NCBI GenBank assembly: GCA_963766375.1
Contig: CAVXZG010000001.1
Coordinates: forward strand, 1-64,000
Direction of reading: 5' to 3'
From: AC-32 sp963766375
GTDB lineage: Bacteria > Actinomycetota > Thermoleophilia > Gaiellales > Gaiellaceae
Length of the DNA stretch: 64,000 bases
Below the pieces are notes generated by a model. It searched no databases, had not been told where the DNA came from, and worked only from the letters and a program-made list of their open reading frames with translations. Positions 19,769 to 28,850 of the stretch are shown one piece after another. The position numbers were made by a program, and so were the translations under genes. Position 1 is the stretch's first letter, and each line of letters starts with the position of its first letter.

Positions 19769-21044
19769 CACCGCCACCCGCGGGCTGAAGGAGCTACCCG
19801 CTCCGCCCGGGCCCGTGCGCATGTACTTCTGCGGTCCGACGGTCTACCAGCGCATCCACGTCGGCAACGCGCGCCCGTTCGTACTCTCGATGTGGCTCAA
19901 GCGCTGGCTCGAGCGCAGCGGCTACGACGTGACGCTCGTCGAGAACATCACCGACGTCAACGACAAGATCTACGCGGCCGCCCCGGGCGAGAGCGCCAGG
20001 CTGGCCGACGAGGCGAGCGGCTGGTACATCGAGGACACCGGCGCTCTCGGCCTGGGCAGGCCCGACCGCGAGCCGAAGGCCACCGAGTCGATTCCGGAGA
20101 TCGTCTCGATGATCGAGGAGCTCGTCGCGACCCGCCACGCGTACCCCGCGGGCGGCGACGTCTACTTTCGCGTCGCCAGTTTCCCCGACTACGGGAAGCT
20201 CTCCGGCCGGCACGGCGACGAGGAGGCAACGCGCAATCCCTCCGAGGAGGCCGAGGAGGAGAGCCTGAAGGAGGACCCGCGCGACTTCGCGCTCTGGAAG
20301 GCGCACAAGGAGGGCGAGGACACCTGGTGGGAATCGCCCTGGGGCCGCGGCCGTCCGGGCTGGCACATCGAGTGCTCCGCGATGGCCGAGGCGCACCTCG
20401 GGCCGGTCTTCGAGATCCACGGCGGTGGGCTCGATCTGGTCTTCCCCCACCACGAGAACGAGGTCGCGCAGTCGCGCTCGCTCGGCCACGAGTTCGCGCA
20501 GCTCTGGATGCACAACGGGATGCTGCAGCTCTCCGGCGAGAAAATGTCGAAGTCGATCGGCAACATCGTCTCGCTGCGCGAGGCGGTGGAGGAGCATGGG
20601 CGCGAGACCCTGCTCGTCTACTTCCTCGGCGGCCACTGGCGCAAGCCGTTGGAGTACTCGGACGACGTCTTGCGGCAGGCGGCAGCCCAGGCCGAGAGCT
20701 TCCGCAATGTGTTCCGCCAGCCCTCCGAGCCGGGCGGCGACTGGGAGGCGTTCGTGGCCGCGCTCGACGACGACTTCAACACGCCGGAGGCGCTGGCGAC
20801 CATGCACGGCTGGCGGGATCACGAGCTGCTGCTGCGCGGACTCGAGGTCTTCGGGCTCGAATCGCTCGCGGAGAACGCGTCGGCGCCGGCCGCGCTCGAG
20901 GAGCTGGCCCGGCAGCGCGCCGAGGCACGCGAACGCAAGGACTTCGACGAAGGGGACCGGTTGCGCGGCGAGATCGAGGCCGCGGGGTGGGAGGTCCGCG
21001 ACGTGGACGCCGAACCGGGTTTCCAGCTCGTGCCCAAGCGGTGA
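19755..21044 (+). CDS. cysS: Cysteinyl-tRNA synthetase
   Basis: Class I synthetase. YFCGPTVYQRIHVGNARPF contains the zinc Cys and the HIGH-type motif HVGN. WHIECSAMAE and GGGLDLVFPHHENE supply the remaining zinc ligands, and KMSKSIGN is canonical. The DALR-type C-terminal domain is shortened, giving 429 residues against about 460. ATG 19755 is preferred to an upstream GTG because GGAGG is 5 nt before it. It overlaps the gltX end, and the TGA overlaps the rlmB GTG. There is no separate mini-RNase III gene before rlmB, unlike Bacillus. Confidence 0.96.
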   Translation: MRLYDTATRGLKELPAPPGPVRMYFCGPTVYQRIHVGNARPFVLSMWLKRWLERSGYDVTLVENITDVNDKIYAAAPGESARLADEASGWYIEDTGALGLGRPDREPKATESIPEIVSMIEELVATRHAYPAGGDVYFRVASFPDYGKLSGRHGDEEATRNPSEEAEEESLKEDPRDFALWKAHKEGEDTWWESPWGRGRPGWHIECSAMAEAHLGPVFEIHGGGLDLVFPHHENEVAQSRSLGHEFAQLWMHNGMLQLSGEKMSKSIGNIVSLREAVEEHGRETLLVYFLGGHWRKPLEYSDDVLRQAAAQAESFRNVFRQPSEPGGDWEAFVAALDDDFNTPEALATMHGWRDHELLLRGLEVFGLESLAENASAPAALEELARQRAEARERKDFDEGDRLRGEIEAAGWEVRDVDAEPGFQLVPKR

Positions 21045-21748
21045 CCACGGAGCTCATCTACGGCCGCCGGGCCGTGCGCGAGGCGATCCGCGGGCCGCGA
21101 CAGGTGTTCGAAGTCTTCGCCACCGAGCGGGCCCTGAAGGCGGAGTCGTGGCTCGCGGAGAGCGGCGTTCGCGTCCACGTGAAGCCGGAGCGCGAGCTGA
21201 CGGCGCTCGCCGGCACGGCCGACCATCAGGGTGTCGTCGCGCGCGTCGAGCCGTACCGCTATGCCGACGCCCACGAGATCGCGGCCGGGCCGTCGCCGCT
21301 CCTGGCCGTGCTCGATTCGGTGACCGACCCGCGCAACCTCGGCGCGGTCGTCCGCAGCGCCGAGGGAGCGGGTGCCGACGGGATCGTGCTGCCCGCGCAC
21401 AACTCGGCCCGCGTCACCGCGGCCGTCTGCCGCTCCTCGGCCGGCGCGGTCGAGCACGTTCCGATCGCCGTGGTCAAGAACCTGGCGCGCTACCTCGGCG
21501 AGATCAAGGGCCCGCAGCTCTGGGTCTGGGCCGCGGCCGGCGACGCGGAGACGACGATGTGGGACGCCGACCTCTCGGGAGGCGTCGCGTTCGTGCTCGG
21601 CGCGGAGGGCAAGGGACTCCGGCCGCTCGTGCGCCGGACCTGCGACGCCGCCGTCACGATTCCGCTCCACGGCAAGGTCGAGTCCCTGAACGTCAGCGTC
21701 GCATCCGCGCTGCTGCTCTACGAGGCGAGGCGGCAGCGCGGTGGCTGA
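21041..21748 (+). CDS. rlmB: 23S rRNA 2'-O-methyltransferase, TrmH/RlmB family
   Basis: SPOUT-fold methyltransferase. 235 residues: an N-terminal substrate-binding domain (LIYGRRAVREAIRG) and the knotted catalytic domain with motif 1 DSVTDPRNLGAVVRSAEGAG, motif 2 FVLGAEGKGLRPLVRRTCD and motif 3 IPLHGKVESLNVSVASALL. The expected target is the 2'-OH of a G in the 23S peptidyl-transferase region. GTG 21041 overlaps the cysS stop (GTGA). It overlaps the next gene by 8 nt. Confidence 0.95.
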   Translation: MTTELIYGRRAVREAIRGPRQVFEVFATERALKAESWLAESGVRVHVKPERELTALAGTADHQGVVARVEPYRYADAHEIAAGPSPLLAVLDSVTDPRNLGAVVRSAEGAGADGIVLPAHNSARVTAAVCRSSAGAVEHVPIAVVKNLARYLGEIKGPQLWVWAAAGDAETTMWDADLSGGVAFVLGAEGKGLRPLVRRTCDAAVTIPLHGKVESLNVSVASALLLYEARRQRGG

Positions 21749-22181
21749 GCCGACGCTCTATCTGTTCGACGGCTACAACCTGCTGCACGCGGGGCCTTTC
21801 GAGGATCCGCGCGAGCTCGTCGACCGGCTGGCGAGCTTCGTCGCCGTTCACGGCGCGCGCGGCGTGCTCGTCTTCGACGGCGTGGGGCAGGACACGGCAT
21901 TCGGCCCGCTCGAGGTCCGCTACGCCGAGCACGCCGACGCCTTGCTCGAGCGGCTGGCTGCCGAGCACCGTGGGAGCGAGACCGTCTGCCTGGTCTCCTC
22001 GGACTCGGCTGTCCGCGGCACCTCGGGCCAGCAGGTGCAGAAGCGCAGCTCGCGAACCTTCATGGAAGACCTCGAGGAGACAGGCCACCGCGAATCGAAA
22101 CCCTCGCAGCTTCGCGATCGCGTAGACGAAGAGACGCGAAAACGCCTTGAGAAGCTGCGCAGAGGCAAAGGGTCCGGTTAA
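21741..22181 (+). CDS. NYN-domain ribonuclease, YacP/Rae1 family
   Basis: 146 residues with the PIN-like NYN fold. YLFDGYNLLHA carries the first metal-binding Asp, VLVFDGVGQDT the second, and CLVSSDSAVRG the third; KRSSRTFMEDL is the usual tail. In Bacillus the orthologue Rae1 cleaves mRNA on the ribosome. The C-terminus is basic and Lys/Arg rich. The order rlmB-yacP-sigH is the same as in Firmicutes. Confidence 0.9.
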   Translation: MAEPTLYLFDGYNLLHAGPFEDPRELVDRLASFVAVHGARGVLVFDGVGQDTAFGPLEVRYAEHADALLERLAAEHRGSETVCLVSSDSAVRGTSGQQVQKRSSRTFMEDLEETGHRESKPSQLRDRVDEETRKRLEKLRRGKGSG

Positions 22182-22202
22182 GCACAACAACTAGCAAACC
22201 CT

Positions 22203-22230
22203 TGTAAACGTACTGGGACCTTGCTATCTT
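22203..22230 (+). promoter_or_regulatory. sigH promoter (-35/-10)
   Basis: TTGTAA (22203-22208) and TATCTT (22225-22230), 16 bp apart. The predicted start near 22237 leaves a roughly 50-nt leader with a strong ribosome binding site at 22279-22286. Confidence 0.55.
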
Positions 22231-22289
22231 GATCCTCAACCTCAGGGTGAGGCTTGTGGAGATCGCCCGTCCTCAGCGAGGGGGAAGCC

Positions 22290-22955
22290 GTGCCCGCTCG
22301 AACCGCACAGACGATCCACACCCCGCAGAAGCTGCAGCGGGAGCTCGCCGACCTTCAGCTCGTCATGCGCGCGCGCAACGGTGACGGAAAAGCTCTCGAC
22401 GAGCTGATGCGCCGCTACCAGGGGTTCGTCCGCCTGAAGGCGAGCTCGTACTTCCTCGCCGGCGGCGACTCCGAGGATCTGATCCAGGAGGGGCTGGTCG
22501 GCCTCTACAAGGCCGTGCGCGACTTCCGCGCCGACAAGGAGACCTCGTTCCGCAGCTTCGCCGAGCTCTGCGTCACGCGGCAGATCATCACCGCGATCAA
22601 GACTGCGACGCGCTTCAAGCACGCGCCCTTGAACACCTACGTTTCGTTCAGTCACACCCCGGCCGGGCAGGAGCCGGACGGCGACTGCACCCTCGGCGAC
22701 GCTCTTCCCGGCCCGTCGGTGGACGACCCGTCGGTCTGCGTGATCTCGACCGAGGAGCTGCAGAGCCTCGTCTTCGCTTTGGGCAGCGGCCTCTCGAAGC
22801 TCGAGGCGGACGCGCTCAAGCTCTACCTCGAAGGCGAGTCGTACGAGGAGATGGCCGAGCGACTCGGCTGCGACACGAAGACGATCGACAACGCGCTCCA
22901 ACGCGTGAAGCGCAAGGTGCTGTCGCACCAGCAGTCGCGGCAAGTCCTGCAGTAG
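22290..22955 (+). CDS. sigH: RNA polymerase sigma factor, SigH (Spo0H)-like
   Basis: Sigma-70 family factor of 221 residues with region 2 (DELMRRYQGFVRLKASSYF, then GGDSEDLIQEGLVGLYKAVR and FRSFAELCVTRQIITAIKTA for core binding and -10 melting) and region 4 (LEADALKLYLEGESYEEMAERLGC...NALQRVKRK, the -35 helix-turn-helix). This arrangement without region 1 matches SigH/Spo0H. GTG 22290 is preferred to TTG 22254 because GAGGGGGAA lies 5 nt before it. SigH controls early sporulation in Bacillus; its targets in actinobacteria of this type are unknown. Confidence 0.92.
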   Translation: MPARTAQTIHTPQKLQRELADLQLVMRARNGDGKALDELMRRYQGFVRLKASSYFLAGGDSEDLIQEGLVGLYKAVRDFRADKETSFRSFAELCVTRQIITAIKTATRFKHAPLNTYVSFSHTPAGQEPDGDCTLGDALPGPSVDDPSVCVISTEELQSLVFALGSGLSKLEADALKLYLEGESYEEMAERLGCDTKTIDNALQRVKRKVLSHQQSRQVLQ

Positions 22956-22962
22956 AGCGCGC

Positions 22963-22968
22963 TACGCT
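22963..22968 (+). promoter_or_regulatory. -10 box for the tRNA gene
   Basis: TACGCT predicts transcription from 22975, two bases before the mature tRNA 5' end. Confidence 0.5.
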
Positions 22969-22976
22969 CAGTCCGC

Positions 22977-23050
22977 GCCGGAGTAGCTCAGCTGGTCAGA
23001 GCAACGCCCTTGTAAGGCGTAGGCCGTGGGTTCGAATCCCACCTCCGGCT
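22977..23050 (+). tRNA. tRNA-Thr (anticodon UGU)
   Basis: A full cloverleaf can be drawn: acceptor GCCGGAG/CTCCGGC, D-arm with AGCTCAGCTGG, anticodon stem ACGCC/GGCGT with loop CTTGTAA (anticodon TGT), and T-arm GTGGG-TTCGAAT-CCCAC. The discriminator is T and no CCA is encoded. It marks the end of the Firmicutes-like block, where rpmG-secE-nusG would follow in many genomes but do not here. Confidence 0.97.
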
Positions 23051-23125
23051 CTCCTCGCAAACCGATTCGCCGCTCCGTCGGTACCGCACTGGGGTACACC
23101 AACTCCGGTAAAGGAGCGTGAGGGG

Positions 23126-24193
23126 ATGGGAGAGCATCTTTCCGGGCGCCAACAGAGGCTTTTGCTAGTTCTGGCGCTTGTGCTCGGCGCAGCAGCAGTG
23201 GCGGTCGCGCCACTGACCGCCGCCGAGCGGAACTCGTACAAGGTGACCTCGCTGGTCTCCGACCAGCCGGGAGTCGCTGCACAGACCGACCCGAACCTCG
23301 TCAACGCCTGGGGCTTGACCTCCGGGCCGACGTCGCCGTGGTGGGTGTCCGACAACGGCACGCAGAAGTCGACGCTCTACCGCGGTTCCGACGGCGCGAT
23401 CCAAGGGCTCGTGGTCGCCGTGGCGGGCGGCCCGACGGGCGCCGTCTTCAACCCGACTGCGGGCTTCGTCCTGCCCACGGGCGGCAAGGCGCTGTTCATC
23501 TTCGACAGCGAGGACGGCCAGGTCCGCGCCTGGAACGGCGCCCAGGGGACGACGGCGATCGTCGTCAAGGACCGATCAGGTGAGGAGGCGATCTACAAGG
23601 GCCTTGCGATCGCGGACACGCCCGCCGGGCCTCGGCTCTACGCGGCCGACTTCCACAACGCGCGCGTGGACGTCTTCGACGGCAGCTTCGGTCTCGTGCC
23701 GGGCGGATTCGTCGACCAGTCGTTGCCGAGTGGGTACGCACCGTTCGGGATCCAGACGATCGGAGACCGCGTCTTCGTGACGTACGCCAAGCAGGACGCG
23801 GACGCCGAGGACGAGCTCGCCGGCCAGAGCCTTGGCTTCGTCGACGTCTTCAGCACAGCCGGCGACCTGCTCGGGCGAGTCGCACAGCACGGCCAGCTGA
23901 ACGCGCCGTGGGGCCTCGCGCTTGCCCCGTCGAGCTTCGGCCGTTTCGCCGGCGACCTGCTCGTCGGCAACTTCGGCGACGGGCAGATCAATGCCTACGA
24001 GGAGCTTCCGAACGGGCACTTCGCACATCGCGGCGAGCTGCGCAGCGCTGACGGCGGCTCGATCTCGATCGACGGGCTCTGGGCGCTCCAGTTCGGCAAG
24101 GCAGGAAACAATGGCCCTGCCGGAACGCTCTTCTTCACAGCCGGGCCCGACGAGGAGACCCACGGTCTCTTCGGCTCGATCACTCCGGGCTAG
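23126..24193 (+). CDS. Secreted TIGR03118-type beta-propeller protein
   Basis: 355 residues. A signal peptide (about 1-33, hydrophobic run LLLVLALVLGAAAVAVAPL) is followed by a repeated beta-propeller. Family marks include LVSDQPGVAAQTDPNLVNAW, GPTSPWWVSDNGT, YKGLAIADTPAGPRLYAADF and LLVGNFGDGQINAY. The last segment FGKAGNNGPAGTLFFTAGPD is also characteristic. The role of the family is unknown. AAGGAG precedes ATG 23126 by 9 nt. A strong hairpin follows the stop. Confidence 0.87.
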   Translation: MGEHLSGRQQRLLLVLALVLGAAAVAVAPLTAAERNSYKVTSLVSDQPGVAAQTDPNLVNAWGLTSGPTSPWWVSDNGTQKSTLYRGSDGAIQGLVVAVAGGPTGAVFNPTAGFVLPTGGKALFIFDSEDGQVRAWNGAQGTTAIVVKDRSGEEAIYKGLAIADTPAGPRLYAADFHNARVDVFDGSFGLVPGGFVDQSLPSGYAPFGIQTIGDRVFVTYAKQDADAEDELAGQSLGFVDVFSTAGDLLGRVAQHGQLNAPWGLALAPSSFGRFAGDLLVGNFGDGQINAYEELPNGHFAHRGELRSADGGSISIDGLWALQFGKAGNNGPAGTLFFTAGPDEETHGLFGSITPG

Positions 24194-24202
24194 GCATCGA
24201 GG

Positions 24203-24234
24203 GCGGCGGCGCGGGCTCCGGCTCGCGCCGCCGC
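24203..24234. terminator. Bidirectional GC hairpin between convergent genes
   Basis: GCGGCGGCGCG (24203-24213) and CGCGCCGCCGC (24224-24234) pair perfectly, with a short inner GC stem in the loop. It has no T-tract. It lies between the ends of the propeller gene and the PLP enzyme and could stop both. Confidence 0.55.
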
Positions 24235-24240
24235 TGCGCC

Positions 24241-25201
24241 TCAGCGAGCGAGGGCTTGCTCGAGATCGGCCCAGAGCTCGTCGGGATCCTCCAGGCCGAC
24301 ACTCAGCCGCAGGAGCCCCGCCGGGACTCGGTCCCCTTCCCAACGTGAGCGGCTTTCGAGAACCGATTCGACTCCGCCCAGGCTCGTCGCATTCTTGATC
24401 CGCTCGAGGGAGGTCTCGACTTTGTGCGCGGCCGTTCCGTCTGCGACGTCGAACGAGAGCAGGCCGCCGAAGCCGGGGTAGCGCACGACGTGGACCGCCG
24501 GATGCGTGCCCAACCGCTCGGCAATCGCGCTCGCGCCCGCGGTGTGCCGCTCCATCCGCAGAGGCAGCGTCTTCAGGCTGCGCGAGAGGAGCCAGCACGG
24601 ATCCGGCGCGGCCACGATCCCCGTGCGGCTGCGGAACTCGCGCAGTCGCGCGGCGTCGTCGGCCGCGCGGCACGCCACCGCTCCCAGGAGCACGTCGTGG
24701 TGGCCGCCGAGGAACTTCGTCGCGCTGTGCAGCGCGAAGTCGGCCCCGCGCTCGAGTGGGCGCACGTAGACCGGGGTTGCCGCCGTCGAGTCCACCACGA
24801 CCCGCGCCGGGTGCGCGGCCGCCGCATCGAAGTCCGGCATCGTCAGGAACGGGTTGGACGGCGCCTCGAGCCAGATCAGGTCCGCCGTCGGCCGGCGGCG
24901 CCCCGGTCTGGTCGAACTCGACGAAGCGCACGCCCCACCGCTCGAGCGCGGCGAAGAGCGTCGCCGTCCCGTAGTAGGCGCCCTCGGCCAGCGCAATCGT
25001 TTGCCCCGGCTCGAGCAGCCCGAGCACGAGCGCCGTCGTCGCGCCTGCACCGGAAGGGAAGAGGAGCGCCTCGCCGCCCTCGAGCTGCGCCAGCGCTCGC
25101 TCTGCGGCCAGGCCGTTGGGATGAGCGTAGCGCTGGTAGTAGAGCTCTCCCGGCTCGCCTTCCCGGTACGGCCAGATCGTCGAGCGATCAAGCGGTTCCA
25201 C
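24241..25201 (-). CDS. Cys/Met-metabolism PLP enzyme, cystathionine gamma-synthase-like (frame break)
   Basis: About 320 residues after joining two frames near 24882-24890. The N-terminal frame has YQRYAHPNGLAAERALAQLEG and FPSGAGATTALVLGLL. The second has DLIWLEAPSNPFLTMPDF (cofactor Asp and Asn region), VVDSTAATPVYVRPLERGAD and the Schiff-base Lys in HSATKFLGGHHD. The C-terminus contains LRLSVGLEDPDELWADLEQ. The family includes cystathionine synthases and lyases and homocysteine synthases; the exact reaction is unclear. The start GTG 25201 is leaderless. It is divergent from the sulfate transporter, which fits sulfur assimilation. Confidence 0.85.
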
Positions 25202-25207
25202 GGCTCC

Positions 25208-25213
25208 ACTCTA
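25208..25213 (-). promoter_or_regulatory. Leaderless -10 box for the Cys/Met PLP enzyme
   Basis: TAGAGT on the minus strand ends seven bases before GTG 25201, predicting a zero-length leader. Confidence 0.5.
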
Positions 25214-25233
25214 GTCCCAGCAGCGCTTCCGAT

Positions 25234-25263
25234 TTGACGCTGTCAGGTGGCTGTGCTTAATCT
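25234..25263 (+). promoter_or_regulatory. Sulfate transport operon promoter
   Basis: TTGACG (25234-25239) and TAATCT (25258-25263) with an 18-bp spacer. The predicted start near 25270 falls inside an inverted repeat, and AAGGAG at about 25294-25299 serves the first gene. Confidence 0.6.
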
Positions 25264-25281
25264 CTAGCAAGTCACTGGAGA
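25261..25281 (+). promoter_or_regulatory. Candidate operator for the sulfate operon
   Basis: TCTCTAG-caagtca-CTGGAGA is an inverted repeat with 6 of 7 matching pairs. It spans the -10 end and the predicted start site, the usual place for a repressor. The Rrf2-family gene at the other end of the operon is a candidate ligand-responsive repressor; this pairing is inference. Confidence 0.4.
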
Positions 25282-25304
25282 AGCTGTATAAATAAGGAGC
25301 CGGA

Positions 25305-26287
25305 ATGAGAGTTATTTGGATTGCTTTGCTTGGGGTTGCGCTGCTGGCCGGCTCGGCGACCGGGAGCGTCGAAGGGCGGGTCGATCAACCTGGTCGCCTA
25401 CTCGACGCCGAAGGACGCGTACGGGAAGGTCATCTCGGCCTTCCAGAAGACGCAGGCCGGGAACGGGGTCGACGTCAGCCAGTCGTACGGCGCCTCGGGC
25501 GACCAGGCCCGTGCCGTGGCGGCCGGGCAGCCGGCAGACCTCGTCGCGCTGTCGCTCGACCCGGACGTCAACCTGCTCGTGCAGAAGAAGCTCGTCCCGA
25601 AGAACTGGAACTCGAACTCGCATCGCGGGATCGTCTCGGACTCGGTCGTCGTCTTCGTCGTTCGCGACGGCAATCCGAAGAAGATCAAGGGCTGGGGCGA
25701 CCTGGTCAAGAGCGGCATCCAGGTGATCACGCCGAATCCGTTCACCTCGGGCGGCGCACGCTGGAACGTGATGGCGGCGTACGGGGCGCAGCGCCGCGCC
25801 GGCAAGACCGACAAGCAGGCGATCGCGTACCTCTACAAGCTCTTCAAGCACGTGCCCGTGCAGCCGGACAGCGCGCGGTCGGCCCTGCAGATCTTCGCGC
25901 AGGGCAAGGGCGATGTGCTGCTCACGTACGAGAACGAGGCGATCTACGCCAACAAGAAGGGCGTCCACACCGAGTACCACGTCCCGAAGGCGACGCTGCT
26001 GATCGAGACGCCGGTCGCGCTGACGAAGAGCGGAGCGAGCAAGGCCGCCGCGAAGGCGTTCTACAAGTACCTCTGGTCGTCGCACGGCGCAGAAGGCGTT
26101 CGCCGACCAGGGCTACCGGCCGGTGGTGAAGAGCGTGGCGAAGGGGTACCACTTCTTCAAGCCGCCGGGCCTCTTCACGATCAGCTCGACCAAGTACGGC
26201 CTGAACGGCTGGGTGAAGGTGAACAAGCGCTTCTTCCACCCGGAGAAGGGGATCATGGCCGCGATCGAGAGGTCGATTGGCCAGTAA
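25305..26287 (+). CDS. Sulfate ABC transporter substrate-binding protein (two frame breaks)
   Basis: Periplasmic-type sulfate/thiosulfate-binding lipoprotein or secreted protein. Frame one, from ATG 25305, gives the signal peptide (MRVIWIALLGVALLAGSATG). After a change near 25375, frame two carries INLVAYSTPKDAYGKVISAF, GASGDQARAVAAGQPADLVA and ITPNPFTSGGARWNVMAAYG, all matching sulfate-binding proteins. After another change near 26090, frame three finishes with FADQGYRPVV and KGIMAAIERSIGQ. The joined length of about 326 residues is normal. It is the first gene of a four-gene operon and overlaps cysT by 11 nt. Confidence 0.88.
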
Positions 26288-27110
26288 CGCTGCCGCTCTC
26301 GAGCGACCGACAGGCGCGGCCTCGGGCCTCGTCGGTGGGTCGCTTGCGAGGGGCGTTGCGCTGGGCTACCTCAGCCTGGTCGTCCTCCTGCCGCTCGCGG
26401 CGCTGATCTGGAGCTCGCGCGCCGACGGCGCCGCTGCGTTCTGGCACCAGGTGACCCGTCCGGAGGCGGTCTCGGCGCTCAAGCTGTCGCTGGGCGCTGC
26501 GGCCGTCTGCGCCCTGATCAACGCGATCGCCGGCACGGCGATCGCCTGGGTGCTGGTGCGCGACCGCTTCGCCGGCAAGGGCACCGTGGACGCCGTGATC
26601 GACCTGCCGTTCGCGCTGCCGACGATCGTCGCGGGCCTGACGCTGCTCGCGCTCTACGGGCCCGGCGGGCCTTTCGGCGTGGACGTCGCCTTCACGCGGG
26701 CCGGGCTGCTGCTCTCGCTCCTGTTCGTGACGCTGCCGTTCGTGGTGCGGGCGGTGCAGCCGGTGCTGCTCGAGCTCGATACCGAGATGGAGGAGGCGGC
26801 CGCTTCGCTCGGCGCCGGCTCGCTGGCGATCTTCCGTCGAATCGTCTTCCCGAACCTGCTCCCGGCGATCCTCTCGGGTGTCGCCCTCGCCTTCGCCCGC
26901 GCGGTCGGGGAGTTCGGGGCCGTGGTGCTGATCTCCGGGAACATCCCGTTCAAGACCGAGGTCTCGTCCGTCTACATCTTCGGGCAGCTGCAGTCCGGAA
27001 ACGGGAGCGGGGCGGCCGCCGTGTCCGTGGTGCTGCTGGCGATCTCGCTCGGCGTGCTCCTGCTGATCGGAGCCTTCCGGCGCTGGAGGACGAAGCACGA
27101 CTATGTCTAG
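26277..27110 (+). CDS. cysT: Sulfate ABC transporter permease CysT
   Basis: 277-residue inner-membrane permease with six predicted helices. It has the CysT signature region DLPFALPTIVAGLTLLALYG and the cytoplasmic EAA loop EEAAASLGAGSLAIFRRIVF, which docks on the ATPase. The segment ARAVGEFGAVVLISGNIPF is typical of sulfate permeases. The TTG start overlaps the end of the binding protein; the end overlaps cysW by 8 nt. Confidence 0.94.
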   Translation: MASNAAALERPTGAASGLVGGSLARGVALGYLSLVVLLPLAALIWSSRADGAAAFWHQVTRPEAVSALKLSLGAAAVCALINAIAGTAIAWVLVRDRFAGKGTVDAVIDLPFALPTIVAGLTLLALYGPGGPFGVDVAFTRAGLLLSLLFVTLPFVVRAVQPVLLELDTEMEEAAASLGAGSLAIFRRIVFPNLLPAILSGVALAFARAVGEFGAVVLISGNIPFKTEVSSVYIFGQLQSGNGSGAAAVSVVLLAISLGVLLLIGAFRRWRTKHDYV

Positions 27111-27891
27111 ATACCTGCTGCGATTCGGCGCCCTCGGCTACCTCGCGCTCATCCTGCTCGTGCCGGTCGGCTTCGTCTTCTACCGCGCGTTCGAGCACGG
27201 CGTCGGCCCGGCCTGGGACGCGGTCACGTCACACCAGGCCCTGCACGCCCTCGAGCTGACGCTGCTGATGGCGGCGATCGCCGTGCCGGCGAACACGGTC
27301 TTCGGCGTGATCCTCGCCCTCGCGCTCGTCCGCAGCCGCTTCCCCGGGCGCGGCCTGGTGAACGCGATCGTCGACCTGCCGCTCGCGCTCTCGCCGGTCG
27401 TGGTCGGGCTCGCACTGTTCCTGCTCTACGGGCGAGGAGGCTGGCTCGGCGGGCTGGCCGACCACGGAATCAAGATCCTCTTCGCCGTCCCGGGGATGGT
27501 GCTGGCGACCATGTTCGTCTCGCTGCCCTTCGTCGTGCGCGAGGTTGTGCCCGTGCTGCGGGAGATCGGCACCGAGCAGGAGCAGGCCGCCGAGACCCTC
27601 GGCGCCTCGCCGTTCCAGACGTTCTGGAAGATCACGCTCCCGGCGATCCGCTGGGCCGTGGCCTACGGGGTCGTACTCACCACCGCGCGGGCGATCGGCG
27701 AGTTCGGCGCGGTCAGCGTCGTCTCCGGCAAGATCCAGGGCCGCACGGAGACGCTCCCGCTCTACGTGCAGGCGCAGTTCGAGCAGTTCGACGTGCAGGG
27801 CGCGTACGCTGCCTCGGTGGTGCTTGCGCTGATCGCGATCGCTACAGTCGTGGCTCTGCGGGCCTTCCACCCGCGGGAGGAGACGAGCTAG
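27103..27891 (+). CDS. cysW: Sulfate ABC transporter permease CysW
   Basis: 262-residue permease, partner of CysT. It has DLPLALSPVVVGLALFLLYG, the EAA loop EQAAETLGASPFQTFWKITL, and ARAIGEFGAVSVVSGKIQG followed by the sulfate-permease TLPLYVQAQFEQF. Six transmembrane helices are apparent. The ATG overlaps cysT, and the stop shares a base with the cysA start. Confidence 0.94.
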   Translation: MSRYLLRFGALGYLALILLVPVGFVFYRAFEHGVGPAWDAVTSHQALHALELTLLMAAIAVPANTVFGVILALALVRSRFPGRGLVNAIVDLPLALSPVVVGLALFLLYGRGGWLGGLADHGIKILFAVPGMVLATMFVSLPFVVREVVPVLREIGTEQEQAAETLGASPFQTFWKITLPAIRWAVAYGVVLTTARAIGEFGAVSVVSGKIQGRTETLPLYVQAQFEQFDVQGAYAASVVLALIAIATVVALRAFHPREETS

Positions 27892-28850
27892 TGGGCATCG
27901 CGGCGATCGACGTGACCAAGCGCTTCGGGAGCTTCACGGCTCTCGACCACGTTTCGGTCGCCATCCCCGAGGGTTCGCTGACCGCACTGCTCGGCCCCAG
28001 CGGCAGCGGCAAGTCGACGCTCCTGCGCGTGATCGCGGGCCTGGAGCAGCCGGAGTCGGGCCAGGTGCTGATCGGCGACGAGGACGTGACGAGCCGGCCC
28101 GCCCGCACCCGCGGCGTCGGCATGGTCTTCCAGCACTACGCGGCGTTCAAGCACATGACCGTCTGGGACAACGTCGCGTTCGGCCTGACGATCCGCAAGC
28201 GGCCGAACGCCGAGGTCGCCGACCGCGTGCACGAGCTGCTGGAGCTCGTGCAGCTGGAGGGCCTCGCCAAGCGCTACCCCTCGCAGCTCTCCGGCGGGCA
28301 GCGCCAGCGCATGGCACTGGCCCGCGCGCTCGCGGTCGAGCCGAGCGTACTGTTGCTGGACGAACCCTTCGGCGCCCTAGACGCTCGCGTCCGCAAGGAG
28401 CTGCGCGCCTGGCTGCGCCGCCTCCACGACGAGGTGCACGTCACGACGATCATCGTGACGCACGACCAGGAAGAGGCGATGGAGGTCGCCGGGCAGATCG
28501 TGGTGCTCAACGCGGGCCGGGTGGAGCAGGTCGGCTCGCCGCGTGAGCTCTACGAGCAGCCGGCGAACGAGTTCGTGATGAGCTTCGTCGGCCCGGTCAA
28601 CCGAGTCGGTGACACTTTCGTCCGCCCGCACGACCTCGAGGTTCGGCTCGAGCCCGAGGATGGCTCGGCGGAGGCGATGGTCGAGCGCGTCGTGCACCTC
28701 GGCTTCGAGGTGCGGGTCGAGCTGGTCCGCGACGACGGCCAGCACCTGCTCGTGCAGCTGACTCAGGAAGAGGCCGAGCAGCTGGAGCTCGAGCGTGGGC
28801 AGATCGTCTACGTGCGCCCGCGGCACGAGACGGTTTTCAGTCCCTCCTAG
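27891..28850 (+). CDS. cysA: Sulfate ABC transporter ATPase CysA
   Basis: 319-residue ABC ATPase. Walker A is GPSGSGKST, the Q-loop is in VFQHYAAFKHMTV, the signature is LSGGQRQR, Walker B is VLLLDEPFGALD, and the switch His is in VTHDQEEAMEVA. A short TOBE-like C-terminal domain (VNRVGDTFVRPHDLEV) follows. It energises sulfate/thiosulfate uptake by the CysTW channel. Its TAG forms a shared CTAG with the convergent Rrf2 gene. Confidence 0.95.
   Translation: MGIAAIDVTKRFGSFTALDHVSVAIPEGSLTALLGPSGSGKSTLLRVIAGLEQPESGQVLIGDEDVTSRPARTRGVGMVFQHYAAFKHMTVWDNVAFGLTIRKRPNAEVADRVHELLELVQLEGLAKRYPSQLSGGQRQRMALARALAVEPSVLLLDEPFGALDARVRKELRAWLRRLHDEVHVTTIIVTHDQEEAMEVAGQIVVLNAGRVEQVGSPRELYEQPANEFVMSFVGPVNRVGDTFVRPHDLEVRLEPEDGSAEAMVERVVHLGFEVRVELVRDDGQHLLVQLTQEEAEQLELERGQIVYVRPRHETVFSPS

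Noticed and set aside
22181..22289. c-di-AMP (ydaO) riboswitch near disA or wall hydrolase genes
   Set aside because: The leaders here and upstream of the NlpC/P60 gene are too short or lack the conserved folds.
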